DNA of 64,000 nucleotides from Platerodrilus igneus (Eukaryota > Arthropoda > Insecta > Coleoptera > Lycidae): the NCBI GenBank assembly GCA_036346225.1, contig JARFIW010000170.1:6696501-6760500 (forward strand), in the 5' to 3' direction. Both the position numbers and the translations under genes were made by a program. The stretch's first letter is position 1; every line of letters starts with the position of its first letter. The notes under the pieces were generated by a model. That model was given only the letters and a program-made list of their open reading frames with translations. It was not told the origin of the DNA and made no database searches. Of this stretch, positions 20,580 through 32,996 are shown one piece after another.

Positions 20580-22170
20580 ATTACTCGAAACGTAAACATT
20601 AATACTTTAAGTAGTAACTTTTATGCGATCATAATATATACAAATATCTGATCTGTTAAGGGGTTCGTAAAAATGTGACGTGTAACATTTTTTTTATAAC
20701 AGAAAGAAAAATGAAAAAATTCGCTGAAACTACTTTGTAATCTAAAAAAGTTTTCAAATTCATAATAAATTTCTAGTTCCAGATGGAAAACAATACATAA
20801 TCCGTTATTTTCTATTAATTATATTGTAAGGTTAAATACCATTCATCGTTGTAATATCAAATTATATACTTCAGGTGCTTGAAATCTTGTTGAGAACGTC
20901 ATTAACCCCTCAAGGTAATGGTTTAAGATAGCACTTCAACATTAGGAATTGTAAGTAAATACGTTACTATTCTTAAATATTTCAAGGTCTTCCAAGTTGT
21001 TTTATAACTACCGTTCGTAATCGGTCATGGTCTGGTTAAGCATGTGTGTTCTTTGGCATGGTTTCGTGTAGATAGGGTTCCGAGACAAATTGTTCTTATG
21101 AGCCGCCTTGATAATTTTATCATTTCCATTCCATTCTTGCAGAAGTTCGTATGGAGCCGTTGCTGGTAAAAATTAGATTAAGAAGTAAGACAGTACCTTA
21201 ATATGTTTTTTAGCGCAAAATGTAAGGGTTCAAAATACCGCTTTTCTCTTCAGAGATGTTGGCCTAAAGTAGTTGGTTCTGTTACATAAATATGGACCGC
21301 TGATGTCAATAAATTTGTATGGTTCGGCCTAGTTAAATCCTGCAACAGGGCAGAGTAGTTCCATAGGCGTGATTATCTACGGCTCGTTACTAAGAGAGAA
21401 GTGAGTTATTCTGATGCTGAATTGGTAGCAAAATTTATAAAAAACCTGTTGTATTAAACAACTTCCTTCAAAGCTGTAGACATCATTACGCTCGTTAACC
21501 GAACTAGAAGTAAAAATACCATACGTTCAGTCTGAGTCTTTTCGTAAAACAAAGATTATAACTAAAATTTCAATTTCTTTTCTATTGTATTAAAAGAAAT
21601 AAGTAAAATTCCCGTTTAAAATTTATAACATTTAAAGCTTTCTTCTGTTTGTCCTTCACATTTGAGAGAGGCCGTACTAAAAAATTATGTTAAAAGATTT
21701 CTTTGTGTAATCATTTAAGACACATTCGTGTTGTATGAAAATAAAAACATCACTTAGTATTCCTTTTTTAAAAATTAAAATTTAGCAAATTTATTTTATG
21801 GAAAAACCTGAACATGTAATTGATATGCCAGATCTGATAACCATGGTTGAGATACGTATTTGTAAATGCGTAAACTATTTAAAAATCCTATTTGAGTATT
21901 TAAAGCTAAAAAACATGTGATATTATTTTATAATGTTATTAAATATAAATTTTATAGAGCCGTTACGTTGTTCGTCATAATAAAAAAGTTCACAGAACCG
22001 TGAAATAAAACAAGAGCCTGTATTATGCATTATAAATAATACTCGACTACTAGTTGGATTATATTGTATATGACGAAATTGTAATTAATATTAAAAATTA
22101 ATTACTGAATTAAATAATTGTGTAGTAAGTGTAGTACACCAAAGAATCTACGTAAATATAAATCAAGTCA
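20580..22170. repeat. diverged repeat, copy 1 (partner 36669-37520)
   Basis: Two parts match the later copy in the same orientation: 20587-20665 (AACGTAAACATTAA..ATGCGATCATAATA) with 36680-36757, and 21958-22170 (GAGCCTGTATTATGCATT, ACTCGACT.. and TTAATTATTGAATTAAATAATTG-like text) with 37340-37520. The middle is unmatched. The family is unidentified. Confidence 0.55.
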
Positions 22171-22300
22171 AAAAATAAGTTACAATTAGAAAAATTAGAA
22201 AACAAATTAGATCCTGCACGATAGGTGCAAGTATAATACTCCAAACATTAGATAGCAATGTAATTTTAGAAACACATGTCGACAGTGTCAGTGAAACAAA

Positions 22301-22396
22301 ATCGAGCCTCACATTGCGAGCGCTGGTGTAGTAACTAAATCGAGTTCACGTTGGGTGCCAGTGTACTAATTTTGATGTAGTTCCACTAGGGTGGGA
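22301..22396 (-). repeat. three more primer-site-like modules (minus strand)
   Basis: On the minus strand, TGGCACCCAACGTGAACTCG is the best copy (22360 to 22337). Weaker copies sit about 36 bases on either side. The plus strand reads as the T-arm and 3' end of a tRNA (TCGAG..CACGTTGGGTGCCA). No family-A or -B LTR adjoins them, so these are orphan modules. Confidence 0.5.
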
Positions 22397-22582
22397 GTGT
22401 GACTAACTAAGAAATCCCTTTCCTAAAAGAGTTGTTAAAGGAAAAGCGGTCTTCCGACGTAGCTATGGGTCAATTACTGAGTAAGGCAATCAGAAATGGT
22501 CGTGGGACGTCAAAAACCATAATTTGTACAACACTCGGTAGAAATAAAGATTAAGACATGGAATAAAATTAAATAGGGCGCA

Positions 22583-23124
22583 AGATAGGTTTTGGGCCTT
22601 TGGGAGCTTCTTTTTAAAAAGACTTTATTTCCAAATTATCAGTCCTATCAAGTGTTGTTTAATTCATTAATTACAAAATGACTTTATTTCTTCTAAGACA
22701 CTTGAACGTTTATATACATTAAACATTAAGTACTTGAATTGAAAAATACTATAAGTTACAAATCAATAATCAATAATTAATAGCTACAAATGAGCACCTT
22801 TGAACAACTAACAATGCTAAAGTTATCGAGTTCTCAGACTGACTGGCCATCTTGGGCTTGAGGGTATTTATGCTATCCTTGCTCTTACATCACTTTGCTC
22901 GTCTTGATACATTACAAAGTATTACATTTTAATAATCTTAATTCTAATAATTGCTGTCTTATTGTCTACTGTGACCTGCACCTGCAGTGTCATATAACGT
23001 CTGGAATACAATGTAACTGTTTCCGTTCTCACGTCTGGTTTGTGAACTTTCATCAACCTTTTATTATGTCCTTCAATTATACAATGTAACAATCATTCTT
23101 AAGACTTAATGATTTCATTTAATT

Positions 23125-23130
<6 letters not shown>
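22583..23130 (-). mobile_element. Ty3/gypsy-type solo LTR (minus), eroded start
   Basis: Reverse complement of the LTR family at 39106, 33812 and 55048. It shares TACTGCAGGTGCAGG-like text (CACTGCAGGTGCAGGTCAC here), the ACATTGTATTCCAGACG block and the terminal TTAAAAAGAAGCTCCCAAAGGC with CCCAAAACCTATCT. Its own start is replaced by the (AT)n tract at 23128. Confidence 0.75.

Positions 23131-23167
<37 letters not shown>
23128..23167. repeat. (AT)n microsatellite
   Basis: AT tract occupying the place of the LTR start of the minus-strand gypsy LTR, 27 bases before the next LTR. Confidence 0.9.
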
Positions 23168-23171
<4 letters not shown>

Positions 23172-23193
23172 CAATTTATTTTCTTTACGACCT

Positions 23194-23973
23194 TGTGTAA
23201 CAACCCGATTTTCAATCGCTTTGTTGAGCATAAATTTTATAATTATTTTTTATATAATGTTACGCTACTGCGTACCAATTCTTATAGTATTAATAGTTGA
23301 CACAATTTAATTATCACTTGTATATTTCACGAATCGTGGTGGAATTATATGTACGTTTTACAAAGCCTGCATACACCGTGGTGGAATAACCTCATACAAG
23401 CGAATTCTTCTATATTTTAAAAAGCTTTCGTTATACATCTACGGTACCTGAGATCGCATAATATTTACAATACAATGTAGTGAGAGGGTTTAGTTTCTGG
23501 TATTTAAACATATGGTGCGGCCTATGGCCGCAGGACCGGACGAATTCATTGGGGTTTTGCAGGAATGTGGCTGCAGGAATGTGGTGGCAGATGTAAAGAA
23601 ACAGCAATGATTCTTGGCTTTTTTTTTTGATGTGTGTCTTTGAGTGAAGACGTGTTTGAGTGTGCTTTGAACACGTAAGTACTTATTTTGATTGAAAGGA
23701 CATTTATTTTTAATAATGCAAGTAACACTTTGATATAAATTTCCTTCTGATTCTACATCGATTTATTGAATTGTAACGAGTTAACCTGAGTATTAATTCT
23801 GAGTACCGGTGTACATACATTATCGGGCCTGTCAAATAATTGTTACTTCTTTATGAACAATGTTGCCCGCGAAGTTATTTTGTTGTTTTGTGTTATGAAT
23901 ATTTACAAATGGTTGGTTACAAAGACTTTTCATTGTTGTTTTTCTTTGTAAAAGTAAGAAATGGTTTAACGCA
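23194..23973 (+). mobile_element. 5' LTR of a Ty3/gypsy element (780 bp)
   Basis: Begins TGTGTAACAACCCG and ends TTTAACGCA. It is matched base for base by 25190-25966 apart from a few single-base indels in homopolymers and one G/A change near the end. There is no matching target duplication outside the pair. The minus-strand open frames inside (MLLALLKIN...) are shadows present in both LTRs. Confidence 0.9.
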
Positions 23974-24545
23974 AATTACCATCCGCAGGTAAATTTTGTC
24001 GAAAGAGTAAATAAAGTTATTGGAACAGCCATCCGTAGTTATATTAAAGACAGTCATAAGGAATGGGATGTTGAAATCCATAAAATAGGACACGCCCTCC
24101 GAAACGCTGTTCACGAATCAACAAAATTTTCACCATCATTTTTGGCTTTTGGCCGTACCGTTCCTATTTCTGGAGATTTTTTTGGTCGGTTAAAGAATTT
24201 CAAAGAGGATGAGTTGTTTTTAGAAAATCGAGAACAGTTAGTTCGAGACATGAATGAACTATCTCCAATTTTTCGGGAGGTAAAAAGAAATCTTCATTTG
24301 GCGTATGAGCGCAATACCCGTTCATATAATCTAAGACGAAGACCTTTGAAGTTTAATGTTGGTGATATTGTTTGGAGAAAGAATTTTGTTCTGTCGGATG
24401 CTACTAAATCATTTAATAAAAATTAGCTCCTAAATATTTGGAAGCTAAGATAATTGAGGTTGTTGGTACTACGACTTACCGCTTAGCGACGGTGGATGAT
24501 AAACCGTTGGGTATTTTTCATGTTAAAGATTTAAAGCCACATTAA
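23974..24545 (+). pseudogene. Ty3/gypsy integrase C-terminal fragment
   Basis: Starting at the LTR border, the frame reads YHPQVNFVERVNK, then IRSYIKDSHKEW, then TKFSPSFLAFGR, then the chromodomain-proximal VGDIVWRKNFVLSDA. It stops at 24426 (TAG). A frameshift there continues as APKYLEAKIIEVVG...FHVKDLKPH, ending at 24545. These are the last part of the integrase core and the GPY/F-like C-terminal domain of insect Ty3/gypsy elements. The catalytic D,D,E segment, RT, protease and gag are all missing. Confidence 0.85.
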
Positions 24546-25177
24546 ATATTTTCCCTATTACCTTTATTCCCAGTTCTCAGTTGTTAAGTTGAATTCAAGC
24601 TATTGGATTTAAGCCTTGTGCATTCACTAGTATTCACATTTTATTTCTGCCTTTGCTGGTGCAGAGGTTGTTGTGGACGTTGGTCCATACACTTATTTTT
24701 GGATTTCGCCTAGAAGTCTATTTTTTTTGTATATTTTGTGGGTTATTGGATTTGAGTTTCGTTGGTGTTGGAACTGATCACTCCATTCACTTTCGCTTAT
24801 TCAAACTCTGTAGTTGCAGTTTGGACTGCGCATTTTATTTAATGGAAGCTTGGCTTCTAAAGTAGATATTTGCCGATTATTAAGTTTTAATACTTAGGAA
24901 CTTAGCTTCAAGAGTTGGATTTGTAACTATTGTTTCGATAGTTGCTGGAGCTAATAGTTTTTCAAGTTACCTTTAATCACTTAAATGTGTGAAACATTTT
25001 AACTTGTTGGAGGTTGTAGCAAGTCATTTTGTTTTAGAGTTTCGATAATCGGTGTTAGGTGTAGAATCTAATATTGACTTGGTGAATTTAACGTATTTCA
25101 AGTTCAAAATGTGTTTAGTATGGTTTCCTTACGTTGAGAGGTTGAAGGGTTGAAATTTCTTCCCGCAATTTCAACTT

Positions 25178-25189
25178 TTGTGGGGGGGG
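25178..25189 (+). other. polypurine tract
   Basis: TTGTGGGGGGGG lies directly before the 3' LTR's TGTGTAAC, the expected place for plus-strand priming. The 640 bases between the integrase end and this tract hold no credible gene. Confidence 0.8.
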
Positions 25190-25966
25190 TGTGTAACAAC
25201 CCGATTTTCAATCGCTTTGTTGAGCATAAATTTTATAATTATTTTTTATATAATGTTACGCTACTGCGTACCAATTCTTATAGTATTAATAGTTGACACA
25301 ATTTAATTATCACTTGTATATTTCACGAATCGTGGTGGAATTATATGTACGTTTTACAAAGCCTGCATACACCGTGGTGGAATAACCTCATACAAGCGAA
25401 TTCTTCTATATTTTAAAAAGCTTTCGTTATACATCTACGGTACCTGAGATCGCATAATATTTACAATACAATGTAGTGAGAGGGTTTAGTTTCTGGTATT
25501 TAAACATATGGTGCGGCCTATGGCCGCAGGACCGGACGAATTCATTGGGGTTTTGCAGGAATGTGGCTGCAGGAATGTGGTGGCAGATGTAAAGAAACAG
25601 CAATGATTCTTGGCTTTTTTTTTGATGTGTGTCTTTGAGTGAAGACGTGTTTGAGTGTGCTTTGAACACGTAAGTACTTATTTTGATTGAAAGGACATTT
25701 ATTTTTAATAATGCAAGTAACACTTTGATATAAATTTCCTTCTGATTCTACATCGATTTATTGAATTGTAACGAGTTAACCTGAGTATTAATTCTGAGTA
25801 CCGGTGTACATACATTATCGGGCCTGTCAAATAATTGTTACTTCTTTATGAACAATGTTGCCCGCGAAGTTATTTTGTTGTTTTGTGTTATGAATATTTA
25901 CAAATGGTTGGTTACAAAGACTTTTCATTGTTGTTTTCTTTGTAAAGTAAGAAATGGTTTAACACA
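25190..25966 (+). mobile_element. 3' LTR of the Ty3/gypsy element (777 bp)
   Basis: Near-identical copy of 23194-23973 (TGTGTAAC...AACACA). The very low divergence between the two LTRs points to a recent insertion. Confidence 0.9.
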
Positions 25967-26748
25967 AGATGTACAGCATTAATATATTTTATAAATAACG
26001 TTTCGCTTTTATACTATACTTACAAATACTTTTGTAATATATTGCATCTGTGCACAATATTAATTTTATTAGTATAATTTTAAAATAGATTCTTGTACTT
26101 TTTGTATTAAACGCTGATGCAGACATTTGATAAGGTGTGGTATTGCGTCTATTTGGAATTTTTAGTTCTGTTTTATCAATGAGCATAGTGGCTTGTAAAA
26201 CAAGTAATCTGTAAACAATTAAAAATAGGATATGCAATCTTATTAGTGCTTTTGTTAAATTAATTAAAGGTAAAGTTAATCATAGTTAGGCTAAGGTTAG
26301 GTATACGTGACGACGTGCACGTCCCTAGATATCAATTAGGTTAGATAGAATTACGTTTATTTTATGTCGGAATAGTGGGCCCTGTAGGCCCTATTTCATT
26401 TCGAGTTCAAGACTGTTTATTTATTTGTGTATATATATGCTTTTCCGGACAGTCGATGGTATAATAAAATGTTATTTCTTTTTTCTAAACTATGAAGTTT
26501 ATTTCATGATTACTTTTATTAGGTATCAGTGCCTTTCCGCTGATTGGCGCCCATGTTTATTATAAATTGTTAATATATGTATCGATGATTTTTATCCATA
26601 TCGCATATTTGGTAAGTACAAGCAAGGGTTTAGTTAAGAGTTTGAACCACGACCTACGCCGCTGAGTTTAGTCTGCCTGGCCTTAATTAACCGTCTTGAC
26701 TGGTCTTTACAGGCCCTCGACGGACGGTTGATTAGGTAATTATTACAC
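25967..26748. other. unassigned sequence
   Basis: No gene or known element recognised between the gypsy 3' LTR and the inverted Penelope pair. An AATAAAATGT signal near 26463 follows nothing identifiable. Confidence 0.35.
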
Positions 26749-27145
26749 TTGCTCTATGTATATAGTTTGAATGTTCTTTGTGGTTTATAGGTCAGCTAGA
26801 AATAAGATAATGCTCTTTTTTATTGCCTAAATTTTCGAATTTTTTTCAATTCTTGTTCACAGGCACTAAAATGTAGGGACATAATAACTGGTACAAATTC
26901 GTGTAGATATTACTTACTAAAGTGAGGATTAATCTAAAAATTGGCTAGTACAGCATAAATAAACAGTAACTATTTTTAAAAAATAACAGTAGTAAAGATA
27001 AAAATAAATATTATAATCTAATATGACACTAGTAGTTTGTCAAAAAAAATTTTTTTGTTTTTTATTTAATTATAATAAGTGTGTATGTGTTGTTTGATGT
27101 TTGTTAGTATGCATGCATCTGTGTTCGTTTGTGTGTGTGTGTGTC

Positions 27146-27209
<64 letters not shown>

Positions 27210-27482
27210 TGTTAGTGTGTGTAAAAATGTTTGTCTGTGAACTTGTATGAGTAGTGTAGCTATGAAAGTATATAGTTTCTAAAAGTTTACCATAGATTTG
27301 TAGCTTTGATCCAAAATATAGTATTATGTTTGTATTTTTTTTTTCTCTTATAATTATTCATTTATTCTTTTTTGTTTTGGAAATTTAATAAATACGTATA
27401 TATAGTGCTTAGATTTTCAATGTCTGTTTTTTTGTATATGGTATAGGAATTTTGATAAATATAACACATTTCCAGGAATAGT
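26749..27482 (-). mobile_element. truncated Penelope-like element, minus part
   Basis: Reverse complement of the 3' end of the element at 29911-33328. It has the pseudo-LTR (26749-27088), the (GT)n of the 3' UTR (about 27130-27202) and the last codons of the endonuclease, ending at a point equivalent to 27711. It joins directly, with a few shared bases, to a plus-strand fragment, giving an inverted, doubly 5'-truncated insertion. Confidence 0.85.
26824..26865 (-). ncRNA. hammerhead-like motif, swapped G3-C8 core
   Basis: Identical in layout to 30134-30175. Minus strand: UGCCU, GUGAACA, extra A, GAAUU/AAUUC, GAAA, AAUU, U, AGGCA. Confidence 0.6.
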
Positions 27483-27990
27483 ACTGCAACAAAGGAACGT
27501 GATTTATCAAATTAATTGTTTGGATTGCAACAAAATTTACATTGGACAAACTTCGCAAAATTTAAAGCAGAGAATAACTCAGCATAAAAGCGATATAAGA
27601 AGAAAACCAAATGCATGTGCTTTAACACAACACGTATTAACAAATGATCATCAAATAGACTTTCAAAATCCAAAAGTTATTGATATTCAATTGAAAGAAA
27701 ATAAACGACTATTCCTGGAAATGTGTTATATTTATCAAAATTCCTATACCATAAACAAAAAAACAGACATTGAAAATCTAAGCACTATATATACGTATTT
27801 ATTAAATTTCCAAAACAAAAAAGAATAAATGAATAATTATAAGAGAAAAAAAAATACAAACATAATACTATATTTTGGATCAAAGCTACAAATCTATGGT
27901 AAACTTTTAGAAACTATATACTTTCATAGCTACACTACTCATACAAGTTCACAGACAAACATTTTTACACACACTAACACACACACATAC

Positions 27991-28039
<49 letters not shown>

Positions 28040-28100
28040 GACACACACACACACAAACGAACACAGATGCATGCATACTAACAAACATCAAACAACACCT
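27483..28100 (+). mobile_element. truncated Penelope-like element, plus part with GIY-YIG domain
   Basis: Near-identical to 32381-33000 (110-codon frame, 27499-27828). The GIY-YIG endonuclease reads YQINCLDCNKIYIGQTS with a downstream RITQHKSDIRR, followed by the (CA)n 3' UTR. The match ends within four bases of the start of the pseudo-LTR, so this fragment has the 3' UTR but no pseudo-LTR. Confidence 0.85.
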
Positions 28101-29910
28101 TGTAATTATAATAAAATTTTTGCAAATTTATCCTGGTGACTATCAGCTATATACTAAAGCTCTCTATTTTAATCTGATATCACTAGGTCGAGTATTTCTT
28201 CTTTAAACTCCAAGCCCAGGGTAATGTCGGATGGAAAACGGCTATAGACAAAGAAAACTCTTAAGGGTTAAACGGCTAGTAGAGTGTTAGCTCTGGGTAG
28301 ATCATGAGCGTGGGTCATGGGTGGATAACTGACCAAAATAGTTTTAATAGGCGCCACCGTATTTTTTAATACAAGTGCCAACAAAATTTAACTGTGTTTG
28401 TATAAGGAAATGCGGAAACCTTATGTTAACACCACTATCTTAGCCATAAAATTTGAATTTCACTCTTTATCACACACTTACCAAAACATCAACCACCAGT
28501 TGTTAAACAGTTGTCTCAGCTGTACCTGTGAACAAACAAAACACCACATGGACACCATTTGTGTCCTTAAAAGCATATGCCCAAAAATATAATAAGAGAA
28601 TTTAAACATCTATGAAATACTAAAGGCATTTATTTTCTTCTCTATCTGTTTTTCTTAAGGAGGATTTGCTCTAGTTTACTTTTTCATATTTTAAATATTG
28701 AATAATAAAACGACTTTATGAAAAACAAAAGGAATTCTATTCATATGGAAATCTGACTATATACATGCGACTGCAATACATATGTTTACTATCTTGTCAT
28801 TAATTTTTATAAAAAGAATTTTGTATAATTTAACCTTCAGAATAAATACGTATAAATTAATCGTTTCTATAAAATTTAGTTTAAGCAAATATGTCATAAT
28901 TTATTAGTTCCTAACACAGGATTTTATTTTTACTATAATCATAGAAGCGCTTCCTTGACCATTCACAAAAAATTCGATCGTCAGGACAATAACGACCTTA
29001 AAATGTAACTACTCAATTTTAACGGTAATCTACTAAAAGAATATACGTGAATTTCAGTATCAATAAAGAGACTTTTACATGACGTGCATGTTTTTCAATT
29101 AAACAAAATATAAAATTAAACCAAGACTGCGTCTGGCGTTTAGATTCTGAATATCTCAACACATTGTGTGCTTGTACAAGTGACTGACAACCTAGATATT
29201 TATACGTTGTTTTACAAACTTTAAGAAAGTACTTTATATTTTCTGTTACTCTAATAATTAACGTAGAAAATTTCATAATAATTTACTATAGCTTCAAACA
29301 CTCACGTGTAGACAAAAGAACTGCAGGTGGAAAATCACGACCTCAGCTGTTGTATTTATTTCATCGTATTAGTCATCAGTTAGATTGAAGTGTCAAGGTT
29401 CTTTGTAACATCAACCATTTCCATACTGCGTAGTTAGATAAAAAGGACGAAACCATAGCTGTTTACCATTAATTACTGTGACGGAAAATTATTATAATTT
29501 ACATTGAAAACCGTTGCTGTAAACCTGTCCATATGATATTGCACTAAAGTGAGTAAGTGTTAGTCTAATATATTTTATTATTCTATACCAACTGTATTAA
29601 AATGATGTATATTATCAATCCATTTTCTCAGCTCAAGTTTTCTTCTTCACTCGATTAGATGCCTCGTGTTTCTGACGGGTCATCAAAAGCGGCTTCACTC
29701 TAGGACGTTGGAGACCAAAGTGCCGGTTATCAACTTGACAGCGCTTGGTAACAAGCTTTAGAATATATATCTTCTAGAATCCATGTGTTATTATGAACAT
29801 TATACTTTAATTTTTATTGGCTGAATATTTACGAATTAAATACTTTAAAATTTATTTGTTTTATTATTAATTTATTAGGCTAGGTGTAACTAGAAAAAAA
29901 ATACGTTACA
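28101..29910. other. unassigned sequence
   Basis: 1.8 kb between two Penelope insertions. No gene with recognisable domains, no strong repeat and no tRNA-like fold. The short frames (for example 28398-28592 and 29019-29276) look like chance. Confidence 0.4.
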
Positions 29911-30251
29911 ACCTACACACTTATTATAATTAAATAAAAAACAAAAAATTTTTTTTTGACAAACTACTAGTGTCATATTAGATTATAATATTTATTTTTA
30001 TCTTTACTACTGTTATTTTTTAAAAATAGTTACTGTTTATTTATGCTGTACTAGCCAATTTTTAGATTAATCCTCACTTTAGTAAGTAATATCTACACGA
30101 ATTTGTACCAGTTATTATGTCCCTACATTTTAGTGCCTGTGAACAAGAATTGAAAAAAATTCGAAAATTTAGGCAATAAAAAAGAGCATTATCTTATTTC
30201 TAGCTGACCTATAAACCACAAAGAACATTCAAACTATATACATAGAGCAAG
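29911..30251 (+). mobile_element. left pseudo-LTR of Penelope-like element
   Basis: Begins ACCTACACAC and matches 32997-33328 almost base for base. It also matches the reverse complement of 26749-27088. Direct flanking repeats with an internal hammerhead are typical of Penelope elements, in which they come from tandem insertion rather than true LTR biology. Confidence 0.9.
30134..30175 (+). ncRNA. hammerhead-like motif in left pseudo-LTR, G3-C8 core
   Basis: UGCCU (30134-30138) pairs with AGGCA (30171-30175) as stem I. Core strand GUGAACA (30139-30145) is CUGANGA with positions 3 and 8 exchanged. Then one extra A, stem II GAAUU/AAUUC (30147-30162) and GAAA (30163-30166). The AAUU stem III runs 30166-30169, U17 is at 30170, and predicted cleavage falls after it. 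Confidence 0.65.
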
Positions 30252-30284
30252 GTCGTAAAGAAAATAAATTGTAATTAATACAGA

Positions 30285-32728
30285 ATGGTTTTTTATCAAA
30301 CAATAACTATTAATTATGGAGCTGAAACTACAAACCTCCTAAAACGCTGGTCCAATCTAAATAAAAAATTGGCATCATTAGAAAACAGGAAGCTATTTCT
30401 TTTGCAATGCAGGAAGAAGGATGTTTCTCCGAAGCATATAATAAATTCCTTAAAAAATGTATATAATCTACTTGTAAGTGCTGACACTAGAAGTACGTCA
30501 TTAAAAATCCAAAATTTTTATAATAATCTAAAAAGGAAAATTTTAAATTTGGAAATTAGTATTACTCACCAAACAATAACTGCATATAATAAAGAACTAA
30601 TAGTTATTAAAGATAAGGTTGCTAATATTTTACCAAAATTTATATACGATGAGTATATAAAAAGACAAACTGTTACATACAACAAAAAATTCTTTAAAAT
30701 TAAAGAGAATAACCTTAGAAAGATTAATAACATATGTCAGTCAAAATTTCCTAAATTCAATCAAACTGACATATGGTTTAAAAATATTAGCGATCTAGAT
30801 ATACCTAATAACATCCAACAAATTTTAGCGCTTGGTCCAAAATTTAGTGTTTCTCCACCAGTTAATAATAAAATGATTATTAATCTGTTATCAGATTTGG
30901 AAAATATAATGAGTAATATAAAAAATTGCAACAAAGATATGTATAGAGCAAAATTAACAAATATGATAACTAATTATATACACCTTAATTCTAATAAAAA
31001 TTCAATTTTTGGCAAAAATATATTGAATGTAAAAAATTCCTAAATGATCATAAAGAACTAATTATTACAAAATCAGATAAAGGTAATATAACCATAGCTA
31101 TGTCCAGATTAGATTACAATAACAAAATTAATGAGCTGCTGAATGACCACACGACTTACCTAGAAATAAAATCTGATCCAACTACAAATTTTCAAAGACA
31201 AACTTTAAACATCATTCGAAAGTTAAAAAATAAAAATTATATTTCCAATATTACTGCAAAAGAATTAAATAATTACAGCAGTATATCACCAAAACTATAT
31301 GGATTACCAAAAATTCATAAAAACGGCTACCCTTTAAGACCTATAGTAGCTTCAAATAACTCTCCAACCGAAAAACTTTCCAAATTTATGAGTGATATTT
31401 TAAAAATTCAATTAATAAAAATGAATAACATATAAAAGATTCATTTGAATTTGCAGATTTCATAAATAACTTTCAAATTCCTAATAATTATGTACTTATA
31501 AGCTTAGATGTTGTTTCGCTTTTTACTAATATTCCTAAAGAACTAGTATTGAAAGATATCAAATTACTTTGGAACAAAATAGAACAAAATTGTAAGATAC
31601 CAAAACAAACTTTCATAGAAATAATAGTATTTATTTTTGATTGTAACTATTTTACTTATAAAGATAAGCACTATTTACAAATTTCAGGTTGCCCAATGGG
31701 TTCCAATTTAAGTCCAATTTTAGGCGAAATAATAATGAATTCCTTGTTAGATAATGTTATTCCCTTACTACCCTTTGATCTACCTTTCATAAAAAAATAT
31801 GTTGATGACATAATCACATGACAAAATTAATGAAACTTTAAAAATATTCAATAACTACCATCCCAAAATTCAATTCACAATAGAAGAAGAACAAAATAGA
31901 TCAGTTCCATTTTTAGATACTCTTTTAATTAGGGATACTACCAATAAATTAATATTAGACTGGTATCAAAAACCTGTAAATTCCAATAGATACATAAATT
32001 ACTACTCACATCACACATTTAAAATAAAAGTTAATTTTATATTAGGTATGAAACATAGAATTAAAAAAATTTCCCATCCATCATTATTTGATAAAAACAT
32101 AAAAAAACTTTGGAAAATTTTGAAAGACAACAATTATCCAACAAATTTAATTCAAAATCTTTTATACAATAAAAGCTATACATCTAATACCAACATCATG
32201 AATAACAACAACAATATACATTATAATGAACAAACTCAACCATTTTATAACTCTATTCCATTTATCAAAAACCTCACCACTAAATTAATAAATGTATTTA
32301 AAGATACTAATTTGAAAATTGCCACAAAAAATATATTTACTTTAAATAGATTACAATCTAAATTAAAAGATAAAACACAAGTACTGCAACAAAGGAACGT
32401 GATTTATCAAATTAATTGTTTGGATTGCAACAAAATTTACATTGGACAAACTTCGCAAAATTTAAAGCAGAGAATAACTCAGCATAAAAGCGATATAAGA
32501 AGAAAACCAAATGCATGTGCTTTAACACAACACGTATTAACAAATGATCATCAAATAGACTTTCAAAATCCAAAAGTTATTGATATTCAATTGAAAGAAA
32601 ATAAACGACTATTCCTGGAAATGTGTTATATTTATCAAAATTCCTATACCATAAACAAAAAAACAGACATTGAAAATCTAAGCACTATATATACGTATTT
32701 ATTAAATTTCCAAAACAAAAAAGAATAA
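30285..32728 (+). pseudogene. Penelope-like reverse transcriptase with GIY-YIG endonuclease
   Basis: One ancestral reading frame, now split in at least three places (near 31020, 31435 and 31815). N-terminal region 30285-31043, then ITKSDKGN and the PKLYGLPKIHK finger motif. RT motif A follows (SLDVVSLFTNIP, about 31505), motif B (GCPMGSNLSP, about 31690) and motif C (YVDD, about 31798). Next come SVPFLDTLL and the long linker, and a C-terminal GIY-YIG nuclease (CLDCNKIYIGQT...RITQHK) to 32728. The RT catalytic Asp residues are still present. The element would copy its RNA at nicks made by the GIY-YIG domain. The few frame breaks suggest a fairly young but dead copy. Confidence 0.92.
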
Positions 32729-32864
32729 ATGAATAATTATAAGAGAAAAAAAAAATACAAACATAATACTATATTTTGGATCAAAGCTACAAATCTATGG
32801 TAAACTTTTAGAAACTATATACTTTTATAGCTACACTACTCATACAAGTTCACAGACAAACATT

Positions 32865-32955
32865 TTTACACACACTAACACACACACATACACACGCACA
32901 CACACACACACACACACCACACACACACACACACATACAGACACACACACACACA
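32865..32955 (+). repeat. (CA)n microsatellite in Penelope 3' UTR
   Basis: ACAC run with a few interruptions; the same run occurs at 27965-28055 (+) and inverted at 27130-27202, so it is part of the element and not a chance insertion. Confidence 0.9.
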
Positions 32956-32996
32956 AACGAACACAGATGCATGCATACTAACAAACATCAAACAAC

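Noticed and set aside
22465..22556. Short frame beginning MGQLLSKAIRNG, like a myristoylated gag start
   Set aside because: Only about 30 codons, no continuation and no LTR in the right orientation; too weak to report as a gene.
23546..23728. Minus-strand frames MLLALLKIN... at 23546 and 25427
   Set aside because: Identical because they lie in the two LTRs; no coding evidence.
27130..28055. (GT)n/(CA)n blocks considered as an independent satellite or CRISPR-like array
   Set aside because: They are the 3' UTR repeat of the Penelope element in opposite orientations; there are no spacers or repeated units of array type.
30285..32728. Group II intron or retron reading of the RT
   Set aside because: RT motif wording (SLDVVSLFTNIP, GCPMGSNLSP, YVDD) with a C-terminal GIY-YIG nuclease and pseudo-LTRs fits Penelope-like elements and not bacterial RTs.
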